NCBI GenBank assembly: GCA_002840675.1
Contig: PHBR01000003.1
Span: forward strand, 1-45,222
Reading direction: 5' to 3'
Length of the DNA: 45,222 nucleotides
From: Chloroflexi bacterium HGW-Chloroflexi-9
GTDB lineage: Bacteria > Chloroflexota > Dehalococcoidia > UBA2979
Shown here: positions 1-6,129 of the stretch, one piece after another
Numbering within the stretch: the first letter of the stretch is position 1
Layout: every line of letters starts with the position of its first letter
Notes under the pieces: model-generated
Told to the model about the DNA's origin: nothing
Database searches by the model: none
What the model saw: the letters and a program-made list of their open reading frames with translations, nothing else
Program-made: the position numbers and the translations under genes

Positions 1-474
1 CCGCAAGCCCCCTTCATTTTCCACCGCGACCACCACGGCTTTCGGCGCCTTCCTGACAACTTTTCCGCTGAAGTAGCCGTCCATCAAAATAACTTTCTGG
101 CCTATTGCACAGATGCGATCGATATCCGGCAGATTGGTGTAGACATGCAGAGGCTTGGAAGAAACCAGTTTTTCGATTCCGGCAGGGTCTGCGCTCTCAA
201 TGGTGAGCTCTGTCCCCGGTTTCAGGGCAATTTCTTCCGCATAGCCATACAGCCGCACGGCTGGACCTTTAATATCCGCCATAATGGCTACTGGTCTATC
301 GAGCGCTTTGCGCGCTTCGTGAATCATAGTTACATCGCGAGTGGCTTCTTCATATGTCTTGTGGGAAAAATTGAGCCTGAAGACATCGACGCCTTCGCGG
401 ATCAGGTCTTTAATTGTCGCAACGCTTTCGCATGCCGGACCAATGGTCGCAACGATCTTTGTTCTCTTTTCCAT
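1..474 (-). CDS. pyk: Pyruvate kinase, N-terminal part (cut by window edge)
   Basis: The minus strand reads from an ATG at 474 off the left end, giving about 158 residues of a protein that is normally 470-590 long. The N-terminus has the family opening TKIVATIGPA, then FRLNFSH and MADIKGPAVR, which belong to the first half of the TIM barrel, followed by the start of the B domain. Pyruvate kinase converts phosphoenolpyruvate and ADP to pyruvate and ATP in the cytoplasm at the end of glycolysis. An AGGAG box lies 7 bases before the ATG (482-486). Codon use and GC are unlike the rest of the window, so the gene may be foreign or from another organism joined by assembly. Family assignment is firm; origin is open. 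Confidence 0.9.
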   Translation of the reverse strand, partial: MEKRTKIVATIGPACESVATIKDLIREGVDVFRLNFSHKTYEEATRDVTMIHEARKALDRPVAIMADIKGPAVRLYGYAEEIALKPGTELTIESADPAGIEKLVSSKPLHVYTNLPDIDRICAIGQKVILMDGYFSGKVVRKAPKAVVVAVENEGGLR

Positions 475-574
475 ACAGATGCTCCTTGAGGCACTCTGAG
501 AATAGGCCTCAGACGACACCATCATACTTCAAAAAGGAACATCGTTTCGAGACCCGGCCAGAACCTCTTGCTTG

Positions 575-826
575 TCAGAACAGCAGCTGCTTCAGCAACG
601 TCGGCTCAAGCCTGAATGGTGAGCCCCGCCCCTGACAAAAGTGGTGCGCCCTCAGCATATGAATCGATAGTTCGGAGTAGATGAGCATGTCTTCGCCCTC
701 GACGCACGCCTCGAGCGGAGTATCCGCAGGGCTTACCGACACTGCATTTTTATGGAAAAATCCATCTTCCCACGGGCAAGGGAGCATACCGCGCGCATCG
801 CCTGATTGCACAAGGAGTTCCCCCAC
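575..826 (-). CDS. Small hypothetical protein, possibly truncated
   Basis: An 83-residue frame opens with GTG at 826 and ends 100 bases before the pyruvate kinase start, on the same strand. I do not recognise it. It has mixed, protein-like composition (PCPWEDGFFHKN near residue 16, HHFCQGRGSPFRLEP near residue 61) and no signal peptide or membrane segment. There is no Shine-Dalgarno box before the GTG. The frame stays open upstream across the composition break at 841, where it would overlap the lipoprotein gene. This could mean the true 5' end was lost at the junction. A chance frame remains possible. Confidence 0.4.
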   Translation of the reverse strand: MGELLVQSGDARGMLPCPWEDGFFHKNAVSVSPADTPLEACVEGEDMLIYSELSIHMLRAHHFCQGRGSPFRLEPTLLKQLLF

Positions 827-840
827 AGTGATGGGCTCGC

Positions 841-1437
841 CTAGGCGCAGGTCGCTTCCAGGACGGAACGGGCGGTCGAACCATCCGCGAACTTGATGTT
901 TACGGTGGCGCTGAGCGCCTCACCGGTGAACACGAAATCGGTCAGCGTGACCTCTGAGCCCGCTCCCAGCGCGGTCGGCGATGCGAGGATGGCCTGCTCC
1001 GCCTCCGCGCCGTTGAACCGGAACATTGCCTGGCCCAGGAACCCCAGGTCCACGTCGAATACCGTGGAGTCGCCGTCGCGGGTGAACGGCGCGTCCACGG
1101 TGCCGCCCGTGCCGCCGAACACGTTTCCACCCACCTCCAGGGCGACGCGCCCGCCGCCGTCCTCGACGTGGAACGTCGCGGCGAAGGAGCCCGTGGAGCC
1201 GAAGGTCTCGTTGCGCCAGCCACCGGTGCAGGCGAGGCCATTTAGTGCCGCGAGCGCGTCGGGCGTCGCGGTCGCCGTCTCAGCCGGGGTCGCGGCAGTC
1301 GCCGTCGCGGTAGCCGCCGGGCTGACCTCGGTCGGGGTCGCGTCGCTCTTCTCGTCAGCCCCGCCGCACGCGGCCGAGAGCACGAGGGCTGCGGCCGAGA
1401 GGGCCACGAGTGCTCCACTCCAACGAATTCGATTCAT
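841..1437 (-). CDS. Exported lipoprotein with Ala/Thr linker, unknown function
   Basis: A 198-residue protein starts at ATG 1437 behind an AGAGGATG ribosome site. It has a signal peptide with lipobox LSAAC (Cys24), then a low-complexity Ala/Thr/Pro linker to about residue 70, then a globular domain of about 130 residues rich in beta-type sequence. The domain opens with LACTGGWRNETFGSTG and closes with LEATC, so the two cysteines probably form a disulfide bridging the domain ends. It should sit anchored on the outer face of the membrane. No known family was recognised. It is transcribed away from the BTAD regulator. The stop codon marks the edge of the low-GC segment, but the terminal cysteine suggests the protein is complete. 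Confidence 0.8.
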   Translation of the reverse strand: MNRIRWSGALVALSAAALVLSAACGGADEKSDATPTEVSPAATATATAATPAETATATPDALAALNGLACTGGWRNETFGSTGSFAATFHVEDGGGRVALEVGGNVFGGTGGTVDAPFTRDGDSTVFDVDLGFLGQAMFRFNGAEAEQAILASPTALGAGSEVTLTDFVFTGEALSATVNIKFADGSTARSVLEATCA

Positions 1438-1480
1438 GCCGCCACATCCTCTCTGCTCGGCACGCCTGCCTGTCGGCGCG

Positions 1481-1486
1481 ATGGTA
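1481..1486 (-). promoter_or_regulatory. Putative -10 box of the lipoprotein gene
   Basis: On the minus strand the sequence reads TACCAT, 44 bases before the start at 1437. It fits the TAnnnT pattern seen before many genes in this window. No clear -35 is visible. Confidence 0.4.
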
Positions 1487-1533
1487 GCAGCGGGAGGGAG
1501 CGCGGAACCCTTCCGAGGGGTGCCCTCCCGGTG

Positions 1534-1539
1534 TAGGCT
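1534..1539 (+). promoter_or_regulatory. Putative -10 box of the BTAD-S24 regulator gene
   Basis: TAGGCT lies 58 bases before the ATG at 1592. The same hexamer stands about 63 bases before the alpha/beta hydrolase gene at 19988. The -35 region is not recognisable. Confidence 0.4.
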
Positions 1540-1591
1540 GGGGGTGGTTTCCACGATCTTCCGCCTCGGCTGCTGACGAAACGAGGGATCG

Positions 1592-2686
1592 ATGGCTTCT
1601 CCAGACTCTCTCGGGCCGCGCCCGGTGCGGTCCGTGCATATCCCACGGAATCCCTCCCAGGACGCGGATGAGTTCCGCCTGTCGCTGCTCGGCGCCTTCG
1701 AACTGACCCAGGGGGCGGTGCCGCTCGCCCTGCCGGGGAGTTCGAAGCGGCTCCTCGCCTTCCTCGGCGTCCGCGATCGCACGGTGACGCGCTCATCTGT
1801 CGCTGGAACGCTGTGGCCGGACTCGTCAGACGCTCATGCGCAGGCGAGCCTTCGGACCCTGCTGTCACGGCTGGATCAGGCGACCCGCGATGCGCTGCGG
1901 ATCAGCGTGCTGGACCTGTCCCTCGCTGAGGGCGTAGACGTCGACCTTCGGGACTCCCAGGCGTTGGCTCACCGGTTGCTGATCGTCGATCTCGACTCGC
2001 CGGACGCCGACCTCACCCGTGAGGCCATTGAGGCACTCTCCTCCGACCTCCTGCCCGAGTGGTACGAGGAATGGACGGCGCAGGAGTCAGCCCGGTGGCA
2101 CGCCCTGCGCGTGCGTGCGCTGGAAGCGCTGGCACAGAAGTTGGCCGCAGCCGGTCGCTGGGGTGACGCAGCGGAGGCGGCGCAGCATGTGATCGCGGCG
2201 GAGCCGCTCCGCGAGTCCGCATATGCGGTCATGATCCAGATTCAGCAGGCTCAGGGCGACCCGGCGGGGGCGCGCATCACGTTTGACCGGTATCGTCAGT
2301 TAGTACGGTCTGAACTAAATATCGAACCGTCACCCGCCCTGGAGGCCCTGATCGCCAGTCCTGTACCCGTCACACCACATGGCTCCGTGATCCGCGAGGT
2401 CCAGACCGCGCTCGCTGGCGAAAACACCCGCGACTTTGAGGTGGTGGCGTCCGGCATCAGCATGGAGCCCTCCATCCGCCACGGCGACAAGCTGTCCGTC
2501 AGCCCGGACATCGACCTGGAGGCGGGCCGTATCGTCATCGCAACGCACGGGGGCGCGTGGATCGTGAAGCGCCTCGCGCTGCGGGACGGCAAACTCGTCC
2601 TGCGCAGCGACAACGTGGATGAGGAAGTGCCTCTCGCCGACGTGGACGTCAAGGGCGTCGTCGTCGAGTTGCGACGGACGATCTAG
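1592..2686 (+). CDS. SARP/BTAD-type regulator fused to a LexA-like S24 domain
   Basis: This 364-residue protein joins three parts. Residues about 28-110 form an OmpR-type winged helix (LSLLGAFELTQG, LWPDSSDAHAQASLR). Residues about 120-255 form the BTAD helical domain (RESAYAVMIQIQQAQGDPA). Residues about 283-364 form an S24 peptidase fold with the Ser of GISMEP at residue 290 and the Lys of IVKRL at residue 326. That is the Ser-Lys pair of LexA/UmuD, 36 residues apart as in LexA. SARP proteins usually activate transcription, and S24 domains usually mediate self-cleavage or intramembrane-type processing. An Ala-Gly pair lies only about 14 residues before Ser290, too close for a LexA-style cleavage site. 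It is probably a DNA-binding regulator with a built-in protease or sensor module. Its stop overlaps that of the convergent amidotransferase. Confidence 0.85.
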   Translation: MASPDSLGPRPVRSVHIPRNPSQDADEFRLSLLGAFELTQGAVPLALPGSSKRLLAFLGVRDRTVTRSSVAGTLWPDSSDAHAQASLRTLLSRLDQATRDALRISVLDLSLAEGVDVDLRDSQALAHRLLIVDLDSPDADLTREAIEALSSDLLPEWYEEWTAQESARWHALRVRALEALAQKLAAAGRWGDAAEAAQHVIAAEPLRESAYAVMIQIQQAQGDPAGARITFDRYRQLVRSELNIEPSPALEALIASPVPVTPHGSVIREVQTALAGENTRDFEVVASGISMEPSIRHGDKLSVSPDIDLEAGRIVIATHGGAWIVKRLALRDGKLVLRSDNVDEEVPLADVDVKGVVVELRRTI

Positions 2687-3468
2687 GCTTCCGCCCCGGC
2701 CTGCCGAGACGCCTGCGCCTCCCGGCACGCCGCCACGAACGCCTCGAACAGTCGTGTCGAGGCCTCCCCGAGTGCCGGGTTGTCCAGCATCTCCGGCCGC
2801 TCCGGGTGCCACTGCACGCCGAGCACGAACGGGTGGTCGGGCGCCTCGAACGCCTCGATGACCACGATCCCGCCCTCGTCCGTGCGACCCGATTCCACCA
2901 GGCCCGGCGCCAGGCGCTCCGGTGTCACCGCCTGGTGATGGCGGGAGTTCACGCGCAGGCTGGCGCGCCCCGCGATCCGCGCGAGGAGTGAGCCGGGCGC
3001 GACCGAGACGCCGTGCCAGCCCGACTCATCGCTCCCGGCGGGGCCACGGTGCGGTAGCCGTTCCTCGAGGTGCTGCAGGAGCGAGCCCCCGCATGCCACG
3101 TTCAGCGCCTGTGCGCCGCGGCAGATCGCCAGCAGCGGCCGGCGCTCCTCGAGCGCGAGGCGGGCGAGCGCGAGGTCAAGGGAATCGCGGGCCGGCGGTA
3201 CGGGGTCGACGCGCTCATGTGGCGCCTCGCCGTAGCGCGCGGGGTCAATGTCGTCGCCGCCGATCAGGACCACGCCGTCGAACGCAGAGAAGTCCTCGGT
3301 GGACGGGCGGCCGAAGTAGGCCGGGATCGCCTCGCCGCCGGCCGCCTCGATCGCCCGCGCATACGCCGCCGAGTAGTCGTCCCAGCGACCATCGACCACG
3401 TCCTCTTCGACGGTGACGAGGATGCGGGGACGCGAGCGTTGTGAGTCCTGCGGGGTCGCGGTGGTCAT
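2683..3468 (-). CDS. Class I glutamine amidotransferase-like hydrolase (peptidase C26, PuuD-like)
   Basis: The 261-residue protein belongs to the gamma-glutamyl-gamma-aminobutyrate hydrolase family, which cleaves gamma-glutamyl amides in polyamine breakdown. The nucleophile is Cys116 in AICRGAQ, the base His220 and Glu222 are in GVQWHPE, and the oxyanion-loop motif is VLIGGDDIDPARY. I chose ATG 3468 because a TACGAT box lies exactly 7 bases before it, giving a leaderless start; an in-frame ATG at 3477 lies inside that promoter. No puuA, puuB or puuC gene is nearby, so the real substrate is uncertain. The stop codon overlaps that of the convergent regulator in the four bases CTAG at 2683-2686. 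Confidence 0.85.
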   Translation of the reverse strand: MTTATPQDSQRSRPRILVTVEEDVVDGRWDDYSAAYARAIEAAGGEAIPAYFGRPSTEDFSAFDGVVLIGGDDIDPARYGEAPHERVDPVPPARDSLDLALARLALEERRPLLAICRGAQALNVACGGSLLQHLEERLPHRGPAGSDESGWHGVSVAPGSLLARIAGRASLRVNSRHHQAVTPERLAPGLVESGRTDEGGIVVIEAFEAPDHPFVLGVQWHPERPEMLDNPALGEASTRLFEAFVAACREAQASRQAGAEA

Positions 3469-3475
3469 GCGCACC

Positions 3476-3481
3476 ATCGTA
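3476..3481 (-). promoter_or_regulatory. Putative -10 box, leaderless start of the C26 hydrolase
   Basis: TACGAT on the minus strand is followed by 7 bases and then ATG 3468. Transcription would begin at or next to the start codon. Confidence 0.4.
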
Positions 3482-3507
3482 CGGGCGTCAGCGAGTGGGA
3501 CGTGCCG

Positions 3508-4413
3508 TTAGTCGTACTCGATACCGACGAGGCGGACCTCTTTGAACCCGGTCAGCGTGCCGCCGTGCCCGGCCCGGTAACTGCCGGAGGTCGGCGCGAC
3601 GTCGCCATACTCGCGTCCCACGGCCACCGTCAGGTACGTCAGGTCGACGCGCCGGCCGTGGGTGGGGTCGAGCGCCCACGCGTGGGCGGCGTCCTCGTCT
3701 CCGGGGGACGGGAGGATGACCTCCACCCAGGAGTGGGTCCCGCCTTCGCCCAGCAGGTGCCCGGACACGTACAGCGCCGGCAGGCCGAGCAGTCGACAGA
3801 TCGCGATCATCAGGTGGGAGTAGTCCTGGCAGACGCCATGACCGGCCGCAAACGCGTGGGCGGCGGTGGTACGGATGCCCGTGACGTCCGGGACGTACTT
3901 CATGGTTTGGTGCACCCAGGTGTTGATCCGCTCCGCCAGTTCGAGGCCGACCAGCCCCTCGGCGGCCAGTATGGCCGCGGCCTCTTCGATCGCCGCATCC
4001 GGTGCGGTGCGGTCGGTCGGCTGGAGGAAGCGAGCGTCCGTGAGCCACTCCACCGGCACCTCGCGCGGCTGGGGCGGCCCGGCGCGGCGCAGGCTCACCC
4101 ACGCCTCGAACTCGATCCCGCGTTCCACGGAGGGGATGCGGACGTCGATGACGGTGTTGGCGAGCAGGTCCTGGGTAGTGGTGACCTCTCCCGCCTCGGA
4201 GACCCGCAGGCTGTACACGGTGCGGCGCTGGTCGCCGAAGACCGTCGGTGGGATCACCATCAACTGGTGCTGCAGGTCCAGGATCTGGGCGGGGTATTCG
4301 TACTGGAACCGCTGGTGTACCAGGTACTCGCTCTCGCGGACCCGGGCCCAGTCCACGCCGGACGGATCGATCGGCGCGGGGTGGGTCTCATCGTGTATTG
4401 CGTGAGGAGTCAT
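3508..4413 (-). CDS. Transglutaminase-like protein (cysteine peptidase fold), first type
   Basis: The 301-residue protein has an N-terminal beta domain of the bacterial transglutaminase-associated type (FQYEYPAQILDLQHQLMVIPP, residues about 36-56). A transglutaminase core follows, with the full triad Cys194 in GVCQDYSH, His227 in GTHSWVEV and Asp249 in ALDPTHG. Such proteins are thought to act as cysteine peptidases or amidases on isopeptide or peptide bonds. There is no signal peptide, so it is probably cytoplasmic. The start ATG overlaps the stop of the upstream transglutaminase-like gene (ATGA at 4410-4413), so the two are probably made together. The ATP-grasp and alpha-E genes that often accompany this family are absent from the window. 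Confidence 0.88.
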   Translation of the reverse strand: MTPHAIHDETHPAPIDPSGVDWARVRESEYLVHQRFQYEYPAQILDLQHQLMVIPPTVFGDQRRTVYSLRVSEAGEVTTTQDLLANTVIDVRIPSVERGIEFEAWVSLRRAGPPQPREVPVEWLTDARFLQPTDRTAPDAAIEEAAAILAAEGLVGLELAERINTWVHQTMKYVPDVTGIRTTAAHAFAAGHGVCQDYSHLMIAICRLLGLPALYVSGHLLGEGGTHSWVEVILPSPGDEDAAHAWALDPTHGRRVDLTYLTVAVGREYGDVAPTSGSYRAGHGGTLTGFKEVRLVGIEYD

Positions 4414-5273
4414 GACCGTCGCAGCCGTTCAACTTCGGATTCGTCGATCTCATCCGTCCAGACCAGGAAGTTGGTCAGGGTGGTTGAACCGAACGTGTGG
4501 CTGAGCGGGACATCCGCCGCGTCCAGCCCGCGCGCGATCAGCACCCGGCCGATGCGCGGGATGTTGTTGCGCGGGTCGAACGTGTACCAGCGGCCGTCCA
4601 GGTACGCCTCGAACCACGCCGAGAAGTCGCCGGCCGAGTACGGCGGTTCCGTCCCGATGTCGCCCAGGTAGCCGGTGCAGTAGCGCGCCGGGATGTTCAT
4701 GGCCCGACAGAGCGCAATGCCCAGGTGGGTGAAGTCCCGGCAGACCCCGGCGCGCTCGTTGAAGGTCTCCAGCGCGGTCTTGGTGGACCGGGCGTGCTCG
4801 TGGCCGAACGTGACGCGGTCGTGCACGAAGTCGCAGATCGCCTGCACCCGAGGCCACCCCTCCGGCGTGCTGGCGAAGAGATCCCAGGCCACCTGTGACA
4901 GGAGGTCGCTCTCGCAGTACCGGCTGGGCAGCAGGAACTGGAGCGTCTCGGACGGCAGGTCTTCCACAGCGTGCTGGCGCGCGGTCGGGACGATGACGTC
5001 CGGCTGGCCGGAGTCACGCACGATGGCGTTCGCCGTGAGGCGGACCGTCCCCGCGGGCGCCACCAGCCTCGAACACCAGTTGCCATAGGCGTCGCGGTAC
5101 GTCTCGACCGGGACGGACGGGCTCACCGTCAGGTGATCCGGCACGATGATGTCGGACGCCCGGCTGTGATGGATGTTCAGCAGGAGCACCATGGGCGTGC
5201 GCGCCGGGCACTCGTACGTGAAATCGTAGCCAACCTTGAGGAACACGGTCCCGCCTTCGACCCGTACATACAC
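4410..5273 (-). CDS. Transglutaminase-like protein, second type
   Basis: The 287-residue protein has an N-terminal beta domain (KVGYDFTYECPARTPM, DIIVPDHL) and a transglutaminase core with nucleophile Cys178 in AGVCRDFTH and Asp233 in YTFDPRNN. At the position where a catalytic His is expected, the sequence is GDFSAWFEAYL, with Ser218. The start is unsure. GTG 5273 is the longest form. GTG 5246 follows a GGCGGG box and begins close to where the family's conserved sequence starts. It is the first gene of a two-gene operon with the other transglutaminase. The pair likely acts on related substrates, or the two enzymes work as partners. Confidence 0.85.
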   Translation of the reverse strand: MYVRVEGGTVFLKVGYDFTYECPARTPMVLLLNIHHSRASDIIVPDHLTVSPSVPVETYRDAYGNWCSRLVAPAGTVRLTANAIVRDSGQPDVIVPTARQHAVEDLPSETLQFLLPSRYCESDLLSQVAWDLFASTPEGWPRVQAICDFVHDRVTFGHEHARSTKTALETFNERAGVCRDFTHLGIALCRAMNIPARYCTGYLGDIGTEPPYSAGDFSAWFEAYLDGRWYTFDPRNNIPRIGRVLIARGLDAADVPLSHTFGSTTLTNFLVWTDEIDESEVERLRRS

Positions 5274-5290
5274 CGCGGTGCCGCGATCCC

Positions 5291-5296
5291 AGTGTA
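5291..5296 (-). promoter_or_regulatory. Putative -10 box of the transglutaminase pair
   Basis: TACACT on the minus strand lies 17 bases before GTG 5273 and 44 bases before GTG 5246. The distance slightly favours the second start. Confidence 0.35.
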
Positions 5297-5433
5297 AGGC
5301 GCTGCTGCGCCATACTCCTGTTCGCTCGAATCTCTCACTAAACGCGCAGGGGCGTCACGGCGGCGTGAGCAGCCCTCGCGCGAGGCTCGCTGGGGCCCCA
5401 TCAGGCTGCCACGCCGCTTCGGACGGGCGGCGA

Positions 5434-5439
5434 TACCAT
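5434..5439 (+). promoter_or_regulatory. Putative -10 box of mobA
   Basis: TACCAT lies 36 bases before the GTG start at 5476. The rest of the divergent region 5274-5475 shows no other feature I can name. Confidence 0.4.
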
Positions 5440-5475
5440 CCCGGGGACGGTCCGAACCACATCGAGAGGCGCCCC

Positions 5476-6129
5476 GTGGACCCGACGCCCGAGCCCCCGG
5501 TGCCCATCGCTGTGGTCGTCCTGGCCGGTGGGCGGTCGTCCCGGATGGGGCGTGACAAGGCCGCCGTGATGCTGCACGGCCGGCGGCTCCTCGACCGCAC
5601 CCTCGCGGCAGCCGTTGCCGTCCCCGGGGTGGTCGAGGTCGTCGTCGTGCTCGCGCCGGCGCAGGTGATCCCCCCCGTGCGCTGCGCCGCACCGGTCACG
5701 CTGGTGCGTGACACCACCGCTTACCAGGGTCCGCTGGCCGGGATCGCGGCCGGGCTGGCTGGCACGAGCCGCGCCGAGGTAGCACTCGTGCTCGGATGTG
5801 ACACGCCGTTCGTGCAGCCGGGACTCCTCGCGCTCCTCGCGGCGCGCGCGACGGCTGGCGCGATTGTCGTGCCGGTGCACGAGGGCCGCCCGCAGCCGTT
5901 GTGCAGCGCGATCCACTTCGAGGCGTTCGAGGCGGTCCGGGCGCTCGCCGCCGGCGGGGCACGCGCCGCCAGTGCGATTGCCGACGATCCCCGGGCGCTG
6001 CTCGTGCAGCCGGGCGAGTGGGCGGCGGCCGACCCCGAAGGGCTGTCGTTCCTGGGTGTGAACACGCCCGAAGAACTCGCACGGGCCGAGGCACTGGCGG
6101 CGCGCCTGGACGGGGTGGCCGGGCGCTAG
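5476..6129 (+). CDS. mobA: Molybdenum cofactor guanylyltransferase (MobA-like nucleotidyltransferase)
   Basis: The 217-residue protein has the nucleotide-binding signature LAGGRSSRMGRDKA at residues 16-29, then GPLAGIAAGL and the metal-binding VLGCDTPF. MobA transfers GMP from GTP to molybdopterin to make the bis-MGD form used by DMSO reductase-family enzymes. The start GTG 5476 follows a GAGAGGC box; the open frame reaches further upstream, but without family similarity. It is convergent with the molybdopterin oxidoreductase gene, whose stop overlaps its own (CTAG at 6126-6129). That gene is the obvious user of the cofactor. Related nucleotidyltransferases act on other substrates, but the neighbour supports MobA. 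Confidence 0.85.
   Translation: MDPTPEPPVPIAVVVLAGGRSSRMGRDKAAVMLHGRRLLDRTLAAAVAVPGVVEVVVVLAPAQVIPPVRCAAPVTLVRDTTAYQGPLAGIAAGLAGTSRAEVALVLGCDTPFVQPGLLALLAARATAGAIVVPVHEGRPQPLCSAIHFEAFEAVRALAAGGARAASAIADDPRALLVQPGEWAAADPEGLSFLGVNTPEELARAEALAARLDGVAGR

Larger units (their letters stand above)
1..840. other. Low-GC segment at window start
   Basis: Base composition is near 50% GC here and jumps to roughly 70% from about position 841, where the neighbouring lipoprotein gene ends. Codon third positions in the pyruvate kinase fragment are mixed, while those of nearly all later genes are strongly G/C. The change is abrupt. It fits transferred DNA or a contig join between two organisms. The stretch from 475 to 574 holds only the pyruvate kinase ribosome binding site and no recognisable gene. 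Confidence 0.7.

Noticed and set aside
1290-1320. Short GTCGCGGT-type repeats in the linker of the lipoprotein gene
   Set aside because: They only encode the Ala/Thr linker and vary like other low-complexity linkers, so they are not a separate repeat element.
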